A stretch of DNA of 64,000 nt from Rhipicephalus microplus. Its lineage: Eukaryota > Arthropoda > Arachnida > Ixodida > Ixodidae. The stretch is taken from NCBI RefSeq assembly GCF_043290135.1, contig NC_134700.1, forward strand, positions 242,423,088 to 242,487,087, written 5' to 3'. Positions 34,336 through 46,005 of the stretch are shown here, in pieces. The position numbers and the translations under genes are program-made. Numbering within the stretch: position 1 is the first letter of the stretch; the number at the start of each line of letters is the position of its first letter. The notes beneath the pieces were generated by a model. The model saw nothing but the letters and a program-made list of their open reading frames with translations. It was not told the DNA's origin and ran no database searches.

Positions 34336-35132
34336 CAATGCTTAAGAACCTGTAGTTCACTAAGAAATTGTTCGAATTTAAGGCAAACAAGGTAGGGATT
34401 TTTGAAGACGTCTTGTAGAAACAGAGATGCGTTTCAGGATTGTCTAACTTTATCAGAGATGGCCAGCACGGTTTTCGTGAAGTACACATGCGTGGTAAAG
34501 TATTCCACACTTTAACGTGCTCATACTCTTTGTGTTGCAAACGTGAACGAAATGATAATGGTAAGCGGTGCCACAAATATTCGGCAATAAAGAAAGAGTA
34601 GAAGAAAATGAAATGAAGCAATATTAAAACGTGGATAACTACTTCTATACTTTCTTGGTGAAAATGGCTGCCAGAATGCACGAATAAGGACCGCACGTAA
34701 GACATGAGTCAGACACGGCACTGCACAATTTCTTGCTTGCCCTGCAACTGCGTTCACCCAGAGCGCTTGCGAAAATATCGGGTTGAATCGGCTTCCATTA
34801 GAACGTGACCAGCAAGAAAGTCGGAACGAGGATGGTGCTTTGTTGTAACGATTTAGAGAATTTTCGGCGGTACTTTTTTGTGTCTTCACAAAAAAAAAAA
34901 AAACAGTGCGCAGCTTGTCCTAGTGCCACAAAGGCTAAAACAACCAGTGCAGCTAGTGTGCAACCTAGCTAAGCTTTGCTAGTAATGCCAAGCGTTTGTA
35001 AGAGATGCTAAGTTTTGGCTAGTAGCGTAAAGTTCACCGTCTGCGGCACTAGTACAAGAATATTAGCAGCTAGACTTGGCTATAAATGTCAGGTGAATAC
35101 CTATTACGTGGTCTTTTTAGCCATGTTACTGT
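34336..35132. other. Unassigned stretch
   Basis: A minus-strand frame at 34521-34889 and one running into the GATA array have no recognised domain. The array is probably bounded by older repeat DNA. Confidence 0.35.
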
Positions 35133-35470
35133 AGCTGTTGCGTGGCTCTTGGCGGGAACATGGTACAGGACCAGCTGTTGCATGTTTCATGGCGGGTACA
35201 ACCACTTCAATGAGGTGCCGTCTGAATTTTCACGTGTCTAAGTTTTACTGTCTAGAACCACGGGTCTAAATTTTACGTGCGTTTCAATCACATGACTGGA
35301 TTTTGCGTGATTTTTGGTCAGGTGAGTAGTTACGTGATATACATGATGTTAGTATCGCGACTTTATGGTACATGAGTTTTAGTCCCGTGACAAATCTTTA
35401 CGGAATATTACGAGATGTTGAGTCACGTAACTTGTTGTTACGCGATAATTTTTTGTAACTAATTACGAGA
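35133..35470. repeat. Decayed tandem sequence with recurring CACGTGA/TTACG words
   Basis: A 40-bp duplication (AGCTGTTGC...TGGCGGGWAC at 35133 and 35173) is followed by about 260 bp. In this, words like TTTTACGTG, TTACGTGAT, GTCACGTAAC and GTCCCGTGAC recur at irregular spacing on both strands. This looks like an eroded minisatellite. Confidence 0.5.
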
Positions 35471-36786
35471 CGTTTCAGCAGTGTAACAAAGTGGCCAGCC
35501 TTGGTTTTCGTATTTCACGCCACACAAATTGGCGCAGGTTTTGTGGGATTGAAGCAGAAGTTGAAAAGGACAAAGCTATAGCGTTGTGGTTAGTGATGAC
35601 GATAATTCGTGTTAGAATTACTCGGTGCAACGTAAACCTTAAGGAGCTCCACTCCCAGTAAAGCGAGAGGTCGAGTGGAGAAAAGTGAGCATGTGGTTTC
35701 AGGGCTCAACCGAAGCTCAAATGAAGTAGCAATGTAGTAAGAACCGCCAAAGGAAAGATATAAACTGTTCAGTTAGAGGTTGCGTGAAGTGGGTTAGGTT
35801 TGCAATGGTTATACAATGGGGAAGTATATCACTATGATCGTTTGGTAGCGTCACTATTCACTTTTTCTGCAGGTTCCCTTTGACTGCCTTCTGAACCCTC
35901 GGTGCGCATGTCCAGAGTCTTGTTTACAAAATAATGGTCTGCATTACTGAAAAATGGCGGAGTTTTTTGTGCAATAACCTAAGACAACTCGAAAGCTAAA
36001 GTTGTGGTTATTTTTGTTGTGGCGGTGGTTGCTGCTGTTGTGACCCCACCTATGCCTTATGCCCCCACTAGAAGATTGGCCAAAAATTGATCATATAAAT
36101 TTTTCGAGGGCCCCAGGTATTGGTTGTTTAGAGAAAAAGAAGTTAAAAAAATAGTGCAATTATTAGACGCATTCCTCTTGTTCCTCTCTGTTGATGTATT
36201 GATAACAATATTCATCCTAAAATCACACAAATAACCTTATGCCAAAGTCAATACTGTGTTTGCAGGAAATATCTCTGCCATTTGGGGCGAAGTGCCTTAT
36301 AGGGTGTTAGATTGTAGCTGTGTCATGGCGTCGTCATGTTCCATCATAAGCAGGCGTGTGCCACAAATATTGAGCGAATCTCACTATTCAACACACACCC
36401 ATATATCGCACATTAGGAGTTGAAATTTCGTCGTTATTGCGTAAAACATTACGTTTTCTTTAGCAGCAAGGTCAGAATCCCCTACAAAGTTCATTAAGGC
36501 ACTCACGTTTCTTATCTAAAATCACAAACACGAAAGTGCGCCCGCATGGTAGACACCTTTTCGAAGCGTCACTTCTTTAATTTCATCTGTAAGGTCATGA
36601 TATGTTAGCAGGCCGGAGGTGAGTTAACTAATAAATAGTAAATGTTTTGCAGTGGGAAGCATAAACGCACACTGCTTGCTTCGTTCCTACACTGGTTTTG
36701 CAAATGAGTTCTGTAGAAACTCGTATGATGGTGGAAGGGTTACGAAGAGGAAAGAAGACAACCACCAGTTTGTAGCTCGAAATCAC
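35471..36786. other. Unassigned stretch
   Basis: Nothing recognised. Short GTT/GCT-rich patch near 36010-36040. Confidence 0.35.
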
Positions 36787-36921
36787 AAGGAAATCCGTAT
36801 GGATTTCCCAATATAAGCTGTTTTGTTGCCGAAAAAGTCAGCCTGATTCAAGGCTTTAACCCAGGACCAACGCCTTTCCGGTGTGGTCGCTCCATTGCTT
36901 GAGCTAGCCAGGAAGCTAGCG
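36787..36921 (-). mobile_element. Second tRNA-derived SINE family, minus copy
   Basis: On the minus strand: A box region TAGCTCAAGCAATGG, then CGGAAAGGCGTTGGTCCTGG and a degenerate B box (GGGTTAAAGCC). A short body CTGACTTTTTCGGCAAC and the end GAAATCCATACGGATTTCC follow. The head resembles a tRNA with the GGTCCYGGGTTCGAGTCC arm, as in tick SINEs I remember. It is distinct from the Ruka-like family. Confidence 0.75.
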
Positions 36922-36989
36922 ATTGCCAACGCGAGGACGCATAAATCGACAACTCGAAGCACATGGACAAAAGTGTCACAAATCACTGA

Positions 36990-37091
36990 CCTGGAAAGAG
37001 TTTGGTTGCAGGTTCAAACCCCGAATCAGGATGGCTTTTTCGACAACTAAGATGATTTGCTCTTTGAGAAACTCGAAGGAATTTCCTTGAG
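36990..37091 (+). mobile_element. Second tRNA-derived SINE family, plus copy
   Basis: ACCTGGAAAGAGTTTGGTTG, then a good B box (GGTTCAAACCCC), GATGGCTTTTTCGACAAC and the end GAAGGAATTTCCTT align with the inverted copy at 36787. The A-box part is degenerate or replaced. Confidence 0.7.
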
Positions 37092-39546
37092 ACTTCGTGC
37101 TACAAACGTGGGGTTGTCTTTTTCCTTTTCTTACATTGATTTTGCTTTATTGGAGCTGAAACACTCCTCTGGTTCTTTAGAAAAGTGTCTTTTGATTTTA
37201 AAAATAAAGCTGAATATAAAAAGAACGATGTGAGTTTGCTTTGAGTAGCATGGCTTTGAAACCTTCTTTGTTAGAAAGATGCCTAGTCATGCAGAAAGAA
37301 AGGTCGCCTAGGTACCAATGAAGACCAATGAAGTAAATGGAATGAGCACCTGCGAAGTATAGGCGTTATGTTTATGTTCTGCATTAGCCATGATACGAAT
37401 ACCTACAGTTAGGACTACCGACGAGCAAAGTGCATACAGCCAAAGGTAAAAATAATGGTAATTGGAATATCAATGGCTCTGGTGGGCGGTAAACACAAAT
37501 AAAACCAGTGCACGAAACGCCAAACGCGCAAGGCGGCCCAGAGCTGCCAGCAAGACGTGCGGCGAGCCAGTATGAACTGTATACCAATAAGTCCGTCACT
37601 AGAGTTTTGTAAGCTGGGCAAGACGAATCAAGCCGCGAAGCCGAGAATGCGGGCTTATAAGTCGGTTTTTCGAAAAAAGGCTCACTTCATGAGCTGTCCC
37701 TATCGCCATCGACGTGTCACGATGGGCTTTGCACAGTGGTTCGAACGTTGATAGACACTTTTCCTATTTACGTTTAATACAAGACTGTCCTCTGCCATGC
37801 CGAATCTGTGTATAGTGTGCTATATGGCTTCGTTGGTCATCGCCCTTTACATAGTGAAACGACTCAGTGTTTTTACGATTCGATCTTGAAAAATCTAGAT
37901 CGCTCTATATGAAAGAGTCTAAATGGAGGTACTTCTATAACTTACTTTCTTATACCTTATCTGTATGCTTACTGAATAGCTGTATTCTTTTTGGGGGTTC
38001 AGTAAGAGCACCCAAAAGTCCTTTTCCTCCAACCCTGCACATTTTCTTTAAAATTTACTCCACTCATCCTCAACCTCATTCGCAAGGCTTAGCAAAACAA
38101 GCACATCTTCTCAAGTTCTTTGCCTTGACGGTACTCTCTCGAACGAGGCTGCAGGGAAAGGGTTGAGGACCTCTGACGACGCATAACGAGACACCGAAGA
38201 CGAGAGGGCACAGAGGCACGATATGGCGTCAGAGTTGTAGGCGCTGTTTCCGACAGGACGGGTAACTTCAAGCAGTGAATTGGCCTTTCAATCGCTTGAA
38301 CGCAGACGTACGCCATGGGTCACCGGAAGTCGCAGAGGGAGGCACCATCATTAAGTAGGCGCCGATGCTGTGAAGCCACAAAACAAAATATCGCACTATT
38401 CTTTAAGTGAGGTCTGGGCATCATCGACATCGCGCATCTCTCTATCCCCGCCCGAGGTGAAGTGGAAGGTCCTGAAACCGTCACATGGACAAGACTGTAT
38501 GGCTCGAGATAAGGCACCGAGGGCCGAGGAGGAAGGTCTGGCAGGGAGGTGTGTCTCTGCAAGCATCCATCATCGATCGCAATGCGACGTCTCTTCGAGA
38601 CATTCCTCACTTTTCTTTTACCCCTACAACAGCTCTGTCGCTTTCTGTGTGCGCTTGGTTCCTTGGCTGTTTTTCCCTTTTCTGTCTTCACTTCAACCAT
38701 AAGTCGACTTCACTTCTCTTTTTATGTGGTTGCTCATGGCACTTTTTTGTTCTGTTTTATCTTGAGGGAGCGAACTTAACAATGATGCCAAGTTATTATT
38801 TTTTTCGCTCAATAGACGGAGAATTTCGGTTTGACAGCACACTTGCCGCTTCCTCGCGAGTCGAAGCCACGTAGAGTGCAGCGACGGCAGCGGTGGTAGT
38901 GCTCGCAATTCGATTTGCAGCGCTCCCGGGCGGCGTGAACCCGACCACAGTGGCAACGGCTGCGTCATGGTGTTTGCCGTGACGGCGACCTCGGCCTTGC
39001 TAATTGCTTTATGCCCTCTGCTTCTCGGGCCCTCGGGCCATTCGCTCAGGGGTTCGTTCTGTCAGCACAGTATATAAGAGCCTTACTACACGTTCTAGTG
39101 GTCTTTAGTTGGGCTTGATTAAATACCGACATTTATCAGCATAGGATAAGTCATGCACACTTACTCGCACAACTAAACTTCTCGAACAGTCCCTCTAAAT
39201 ACCCCCTACAGCCGACCTTTCCGCCGGCGTGCACTTCGACTTTTATCTTGAGCTTTTAATATACTACAGGCTTGCATATTTATTTTTATTTTCTTCCACC
39301 AATCTATGGAAGCAACCACCACTGCTGCTGCAGCTGCAGCTGCTGCTGCTTTATTCAAGTGTAAATGTAGTATGGGGTGGATATAAAAATATTTTAACGC
39401 TTCGTTGGTCGGCTTCTTGCGACATTTCAGGATTTTTGCTTACCATGGCAGCTGCATGCCTCTTTTTTTTCTTTTTTTTCACAGTGGCTCACTCATTTAA
39501 CAATGCAATAAATTACCCTATTTCAATCACTATTGTCTTCGCTATA
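37092..39546. other. Unassigned stretch with a GC-rich, TATA-bearing patch
   Basis: A CpG-richer interval at 38110-38560 and another at 38870-39060 precede a TATA-like motif at 39071. Frames at 38320-38880 have no recognisable domains. A short (CTG)n/(CAG)n patch lies at 39318-39349. An LTR or a host promoter is possible here, but nothing decides it. Confidence 0.35.
39061..39110 (+). promoter_or_regulatory. TATA-box promoter-like site
   Basis: TATATAAG at 39071-39078 follows GC-rich sequence, with TTTAGTT about 30 bp downstream as a possible initiator. No coding exon is recognised after it, so it could belong to an LTR or be chance. Confidence 0.3.
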
Positions 39547-40463
39547 CAGGATGCCCCAGCTATCTTAATACAGAGTTTAAAACATGCCGGCACACGCAGT
39601 TACGACGCGACCAATCGCATGTTGTTTGCAATTGGCTAGAGTTACACAGACTGTTTTTCGTCTTCTAAAGTATTGTTTATTTATATGTGTTTAATTAATT
39701 AACTTTTGAAAGAGCAAAGATGGATCAAACATTTCAATGATATATTTAGATCAGTTTGCAAAGTGTTTGATATGATATGTGGAACTTTATATCTGTTTCG
39801 ATTATTAGTAATTTTCTGCTAACTACGAATGCCCACAAAATGACAAAAAAAAACTACCACGTGACAAACAAGCTCACGCGCCAGTGCGCACGATGGTTCT
39901 AATGCTCCCTAACGTTCCGCGTACGAACGCCCATGGCATTCACCCGATTGTGCTGTCTCGACAGGGCTGCAACAATGGGGGTGGCTCTTCGATTAACATA
40001 AATTGCTATCGGCCACAAAATCGATAACCGCTATGACTGCTTATCGCATTCATGAACCGATGAGAGGGAAGCGTATCGTTCCTATGCGGAACGTTAGAGT
40101 GCACCAGAATCACAGCGCGCGTACGCACGCCAGGAGGTTCCTCACGTGATATCTTTCGTATTTCGTGAGAGTTTGTAGTTAGCTGAACAAACAATAATAA
40201 TTAACCAATATAACGTTCGAAATTGTCTAATCGGACGTTTTACAAACAGCTCTACAACTTTCTCTACGACATTTTTTATGCATCTTCGTTCCTTCAAAAA
40301 GTAGTTAATTAAACATATCTAAATAAACAATACTTTAGAACGCAAAAACAGCTTGATAACTCCAGGCAAAGGCAACGGTCAGCAACATGCACTTGATCGC
40401 GTCGTAATTGCGTGTTTCGGCATATTTTTTTTAAGTCTGGCGAAAAATAGCTGGGGCACCCTG
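39547..40463. mobile_element. 917-bp foldback element with arms of about 380 bp
   Basis: Left end CAGGATGCCCCAGCTAT and, on the opposite strand, right end CAGGGTGCCCCAGCTAT. Similarity continues inward, including GCAGTTACGACGCGACCAAT against GCAATTACGACGCGATCAAG, CTAAAGTATTGTTTATTTA in both, and TAACGTTCCGC at 39910 and inverted at 40086. The arms are about 39547-39928 and 40077-40463, leaving a loop of about 150 bp. No transposase, so it is non-autonomous. The flanks are TA-rich; no longer target duplication is clear. Confidence 0.88.
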
Positions 40464-41153
40464 CATATGTATGCACGGCACACACTAAGGGAGTCAAGGA
40501 GAAACCTAAATATATGAACGAGTGCACGGAGAAACAAAAATTTAAGCACATCCGTAAACGGGCTAAGTTGCTCATACGCACCACACATGTCTTATTTGCA
40601 TAGTTATCATAAGCTTGCCACGAGCCCTTTTCATGTACACAGTTTGTTAACGCACAAAGAAGCGTCTGGGGGAATCATGCACTATGCGTGCTTGACTTTC
40701 ATACTATTCGAATGCAATTCGAATACTATTTGAATGCGCATACTATTCGAATGCGCTATGTAGTAGTTGAAATATATCTGTGTTTTCGTGTGATTTTTAT
40801 TGCCAAACCATCTGTTTACTTGCTACTGCACGTTCTCGTTCTCTAGGGCATCCGGTGATTAAAATGCCTCGCGAGACGTGCTTTTGTAATCACCTCATTG
40901 AATTCTCTTCAAAATAGCCCATCTGCATTTTTATAACACGTGTGGGTCAAACTGACACAGGACAAAGCTGCTGTAAACCAGCTGCTCAAAGAGCTGGGCG
41001 AGGGTTTGGTGCAGCGACGTTCCTTTTGTTACATAATCACTGCGGCTACCGAGTGCCAGCTGCGTGCTCGTCGTTATACTGGAAGTATGCAAACACGTTG
41101 AAAGAAAAAATTCGACACATCCTACGTATCTTGGCAAAGGATGCGGATGAAAG
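40464..41153. other. Unassigned stretch
   Basis: Contains three short copies of ACTATTCGAATGC-like words at 40701-40757. Nothing else recognised. Confidence 0.4.
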
Positions 41154-41235
41154 GTGACTGTGTTGCAATTTTTTTATTGAGTGAAACGCTATGAAGTGGT
41201 GTTAAAATTATGTACGAATGTATGAATACTATCGG
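41154..41235 (+). repeat. Dispersed repeat X, 5' fragment
   Basis: AGGTGACTGTGTTGCAATTT, TTTATTGAGTGAAACGC and the following bases match 60192-60270. Similarity fades after about 80 bp. Confidence 0.6.
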
Positions 41236-41710
41236 ATTCATTCGAGCACTTGGCAGATGAATTACTCCACCTCTTTTTAATGTATTCAGGAACGATATCA
41301 TGAGAGATTTTTCACTTGTGTTACGGAACTTGGAAGCATACAAGTGTAACTGCCTTAGCAGTTAACTAGTGCGCTCTAATTACGTAAATTTATTAATCCC
41401 TTTCGAACTTGCCCATGTGTCTAGAACTTTTCCTAAGCATATCTCTAAGCGACACGTTAAACTCGAAAACTTGAGATTTTGGCGAGAAGGCCATTTTATA
41501 CGTGGCCTCCTACCTTTTAATGCTCCGCTGTGTGTTTTCTACCCCAAAAGATACGGCTAGTCTTTCACGGGGCGTCTTTACATGGTTCCCTAGCCAAAAC
41601 AAAGCTCTCGTAATGCTTGAACATTCGGAGATGGTCTAGGTGCATGCAAGATTTGGCGAGATCACATAACGAAAACCAATAAGTTGGTTTTTTTTTTCTT
41701 GTGGTGATGT
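41236..41710. other. Unassigned stretch
   Basis: Nothing recognised. Confidence 0.35.
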
Positions 41711-41950
41711 CCCGCCGCAGTGGCCAATATTGGCTAGGGTACTCGGCTGCTGACCCGTAGGTCGTGGTATCAAATCCCCGCTGCAGCGGCTGCATTTTCG
41801 ATAAAGGCGAATGTGCTGTAGGCCAGTGTGCTCAGATTTGGGTGCACGTTAAAGAACCCGAGGAGATTGAAACTTCCGGAGTCCTCCACTACAGCGTCTC
41901 TCATAATCATATGGTGGTTTCGAGACGTTAAACCACAAATATCAATCAAA
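41711..41950 (+). mobile_element. Ruka-like SINE, near full length
   Basis: Head from CCCGCCGCAGTGGCC, B box GGTATCAAATCC, body GCACGTTAAAGAACCC and GTGGTTTCGAGACGTTAAAC, end ATCAATCAAA. The A box is disrupted (CAATATTGG in place of the usual sequence). No clean target duplication was seen beside the poly-T. Confidence 0.9.
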
Positions 41951-42720
41951 TTTTTTTTTCGGTGACAGCTCAGACTCATTTGCAACGTCAGATATCTGTC
42001 CTCACCATATTGGGCGCTGTTTAAAGCGGAAAATGAATACATAAATCCAGGGCTTTGCCTATAGCTTGCACCCCCAAGCAACAACTTCACGCTTGATTGT
42101 CTTCGCGAGTGATTTTGGGTGTTATTTCACTCAGGCAAGTGCACGAAAACGTGCAACGCACAGACGCGAGAACGTGGGCACACTCTTGAAGACTAGGGGT
42201 GGCTGAGAAGGTTAAACGCGGGGTGACGGATTGAACCAACAAGCGCAATATCGCAAAAAAGAAAAGACCAGTGAAAAAAAAATGGCGAAAGATTACGTGG
42301 TGTATGAAGGAAAATGCGTGCGGGTTTGAATGATAGAAGCAGGTGTCAGCTATCGCATGGCATCGTATATCACGCTGCCACATGGACGCATCGCTAAATC
42401 GTATACGCAGAAGATGAGGGCCATGTGGAAGTAAATAAGAAAAGAGAAGGGAGCGATAAGCGATTCCAGCGAGTTGATAGATTCTGTTAGGCTCCTCAGC
42501 AATTCCTGTTAAATAAGTGTTCCACAATTTGTTGCTGCAAGTAAATTCATAGGAGTGGAATCAACAGGATGCCATTCCATCCACAGAGTTCAGCATAAGT
42601 TGTAGCCGGATCAGGCTCATCTTATGCTCTTACACCTATTTTTTTCTTTTTTTTTTGGCAAAGCTTTTTTTTTCTCAAACAACCTTTCTCTTACACGCAT
42701 AAGAGCGCACACAACCGATG
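41951..42720. other. Unassigned stretch
   Basis: Minus-strand open frame of 146 codons at 42087-42527 without recognised domain. Poly-T runs near 42640. Confidence 0.35.
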
Positions 42721-42727
42721 CAGCTTG

Positions 42728-42838
42728 GGCTAGTTGGTATGGCATGACGATAGTTATAGCGCGAAAACAAAACGATGACACAGTGTCTTTCGTGTCCTTC
42801 TTGTCTCCGTGTCGTCGTTTTGTTTTCGCGCTATAATC
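42728..42838 (+). mobile_element. Hairpin repeat with 27-bp inverted arms and tRNA-like lead
   Basis: Arms at 42755-42781 (TATAGCGCGAAAACAAAACG...) and 42809-42835 (...CGTTTTGTTTTCGCGCTATA) pair at 26 of 27 positions around a 27-base loop. The preceding GGGCTAGTTGGTATGGCATG has the look of a polymerase III A box. I recall similar foldback sequences in tick genomic and transcript data. Confidence 0.75.
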
Positions 42839-42839
42839 G

Positions 42840-43137
42840 GTGCAGCGACGGGCGGAAGAATGGCGCCGATTGCGTTCCGTATCTTTACTCAGCGGGACCT
42901 TTCAAGCCATTTGATAATGCGCCAGGTAATGTATATGCATACATCTTAGGAGCCATCTTAGCTGGCTGCGCTGGACGAGTGGAGCAAAACAACAGGGGCT
43001 TTTTCATTGTGACGCAGTGGGAGCACACGTGCGGTGGCAGATGGCTCTGCGCTGCCGGCGCACGCCACACGTTCTGTCACTCAGTAGTTCCTGGCACCAA
43101 CTGCAGAAAACGCTTTACCCACCCGCTCCTCACCCTA
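42840..43137 (+). other. Unrecognised open stretch
   Basis: An open frame continues from the hairpin to 43149. Its last 100 codons contain several Cys and Gly but no domain I know. Its end lies in the target duplication of the next LINE, so if it was ever coding it was interrupted there. Confidence 0.25.
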
Positions 43138-43150
43138 CTGCCTTCATGAA

Positions 43151-43489
43151 GAGAGAGAGAGATAAAGATGCAAAGAAAGGCCGGGAGGTTAACCAGACGC
43201 ACATCCGGTTTGCTACCCTGCACTGGGGAAGGAATGAAGGGGAGAAAAGAGGTTGCAGATAGATAAGAAGGTACACACAATCACGAGCACGCTCGGGGAA
43301 GCACACAAAGTCTACAGGCTGTCGCTCAGGTTTGTTGACTTTAAGTAAAGTAGGAGTGCTTTAGTCGCTTTCTGCGCAACTGAGGCACATGCCCAAGGTC
43401 CTAGAATCTTCTGCACACAAAATGGTCTGGAGTCAAGTTGATTCAAAACCATCCGGAGCTGGCACCGCTGTGAGTCGTAGCAAGCGCAG
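43151..43489 (-). mobile_element. LINE 3' end with perfect 13-bp TSD
   Basis: CTGCCTTCATGAA occurs at 43138-43150 and 43490-43502. The 339 bp between them is a minus-strand LINE end: coding tail QLDSRPFCVQKILGPWACA and KATKALLLYLKSTNLSDSL with a stop, then a 3' UTR containing GGTTTGCTACCCTGCACTGG in sense with the (CTCT)n tail at 43151-43162. Strong 5' truncation leaves about 55 codons. The perfect duplication points to a young copy. Confidence 0.93.
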
Positions 43490-43502
43490 CTGCCTTCATG
43501 AA

Positions 43503-45793
43503 AGCTAACAGCTAGATCAAGTGCGTTGTCACTTGCGTCCCATTTCTAAGGAACTTTTTCCTATCGGTTGAATTCATACATTAAAATTCTAGTTTTTGAA
43601 CGCTGGCCGAGGAACAATACTGGCTCGTTCAAAGAATAGTGTACTTCGCATCTTTACCCCTAAGAAAGTCAGACGCTAGGCAGGCTTAACTGAGATACGC
43701 GCCATTACATCTTTTTATTTGTTGCATCCATGGCAAGGATTGTTTTGTGTTTGTTTTTTTACTAGACCAAAGGGTGACGGGGCGCTGCCTCTTCCCTCTC
43801 TCTTTTCGACGGAGAATTCAGAACACACCCACGCTTACGCGATTTATGGGGCTACCTATGAAGCAGCTCTTGTTTTTGCTGCTCTTTTATTTCTGCTCTA
43901 CCTTTCTTGAATTTGTTTTTCATGGCATGTAATTGCACAAACACACATCATACCAGGTTCATCATCCGATATGAACCCCCCCCCCCCAAGTGGAGGACTC
44001 ACAGTCGCATGAAACTTTCAATCAGAACTACTGCATCGTGGGCAAAATGCATCAAAGAATTGAAGGGTGCTTGGTGTGTTTTTTTTTTCCATAGCACGAA
44101 GCAGTGAACACAGCATAAAAGAAAATGCTTACAAGTTGAAAAAAGCATTTTTTTTTCAAAACAAATTAAAAATATCAGCAAGAGAAAGGTACTATATTTA
44201 GGAACGGGTTTCTAAAAATGTGATTGCTGATAGTGATCCACACACAAAAAAATGAGCAAACTAGAACAATATGAGAATTGACGGTGTAATTTATAAAAAG
44301 ACATCGATGGTGAGGCGGAGTTACATTCAAATTCAACGGTGCAGTCTCAAGGAATTTTAATATATTTGAGAAATTTTCGATAATGATATAATATAGATAT
44401 TATCAGCAGTTTCCGGATTTGAGCTCAAGTTTTAATAAAGTCTTATTTTTTAAGCTCAATTTTAATAAAGCGTTATTGTCGAAAAATCGGAACAAGTAAG
44501 AGTTCCTTGAAAGTAAACCACGTGATTGAAATCATTTCTCGCATAACACAGACCTTATTTAAACCATGGCCGTGTGTAACGTCCAATTACAATTGGCCTC
44601 TATGATACCACGTCTCTTTCGATAAATATTACTCCATCATTACGTTTACTCCAAAGCACTCCTCTCCACCTCTCCATATATATTATTGATAAGCTTATAT
44701 TTACTTAATATAGGCCAGTTGTGCACTTTACACTTGGCTTTTCTGCATTGTTGACAAATAAATTTAGCTAGAAAAGTACGTTGTGCGTTTTGGCAATGTT
44801 AATTTTCTAGGATAAGAAACATTTAGTCATGATAGTGTACCGAGCGCACAATAAACATAAAAACTATTTTATGAGGTACTAAACAATGTATGGGACCTAG
44901 TGAAACCTAGCGATGAAGCATTTTTGTGGTGATTCTACGTATACGGGAACACGGTCAGCATGGAGGAAGAAAAAGAAAGAAGGGAGCAGTACGTCACACG
45001 AGTGAAGCCCACCTTGTCGGCCCGACACGTGATTATAACGTCCGAGCTTGCGGTAGCTTTTAGCACTCTCGGTGCTGTTCCGTTCTGGAAACGCCTGAGT
45101 GAGTGGGTCCGTCTGCGCCGAACCAGCGCATTTCGACTAAAAGCTACCGGGTGCCGTACTCCAAGGTTTCAGCAAATCTCGTTTATTGTGTGATCTCAGG
45201 GCAAAAGGTCACGTGTTGAACCGACTTTGATGGCTTCAAAACGGGTTGGCTTGCCAAGGCTGGATGCATGACGTCATGCTCACTCTGGTGTTTTTCCTTC
45301 CTCCATGACCTCCAGTCAGAAAGAAGCACCTTTCTGAAAGATGACAGCAACCAGAAGCGCACGGTGAGTGATTCGATTGAACCCAGCACCTGAGTGTGGG
45401 CGATGCTGTCGACCGAAGACACGCCTTCTTCTTGACAGTTATGTCTATTTTTTAGAATGTTCAGTGGTTTATAGCATTATCATAAAGACAAGATAGCATT
45501 TATATGGCACCTCGTTTTTCACAAAGGGAGCGGAAACAACAGATGGAACGACCGACTTAAGTCTTCACGGACGTGCAAGGAGGTGAAAGTAATAAACGCT
45601 GCTAGAAGGCGCAACTACTAGAACTGTCTTTTACTTGAGTTGGCAGTAGCTCCCACAAGCGCTTAAAGGGAAGGTAAATACAAAAAAGAATTCTTGCGTA
45701 TTAGTACATTACAGTACTGCAATACTGAATACCCACGGCAAACTCCGCGTTGTCATAGATTTTGACACAATCTGCTAGGCTAGGTGCCGTTTC
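43503..45793. other. Unassigned stretch
   Basis: AT-rich, with C10 and T-rich homopolymers near 43980 and 44080. A GC-richer patch at 44990-45420 has a 77-codon frame without recognised domain. Confidence 0.4.
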
Positions 45794-45809
45794 TAATCAA
45801 TAAAAATGA

Positions 45810-46005
45810 TTGGTTGATTGATTTGTGGGGTTTAACGTCCCAAAACTACAATATGATTATGAGAGATGCCGTAGTGGAGAGCTCGAGAAATTTCGATTTC
45901 TTGGGGTTCTTTAACGTGCACCTAAATCTGAGCACACGGGCCTACAACATTTCCGCCTCCATCGGAAATGCAGCCACTGCAGCCGGGATTAGATCCCGCG
46001 ACCTG
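45810..46005 (-). mobile_element. Ruka-like SINE, 5'-truncated, perfect 16-bp TSD
   Basis: TAATCAATAAAAATGA at 45794-45809 is repeated exactly at 46006-46021. The SINE between them covers the body and stops within the tRNA-like head, just before where the B box ends (GATCCCGCGACC on this strand). Most of the polymerase III promoter is therefore missing. Confidence 0.95.

Noticed and set aside
34521..34889. LINE C-terminus on the minus strand next to the GATA array
   Set aside because: A WNTLP-like word occurs nearby but the surrounding residues do not follow a LINE pattern.
41369..41560. 63-codon open frame
   Set aside because: Short, no domain, no supporting context.
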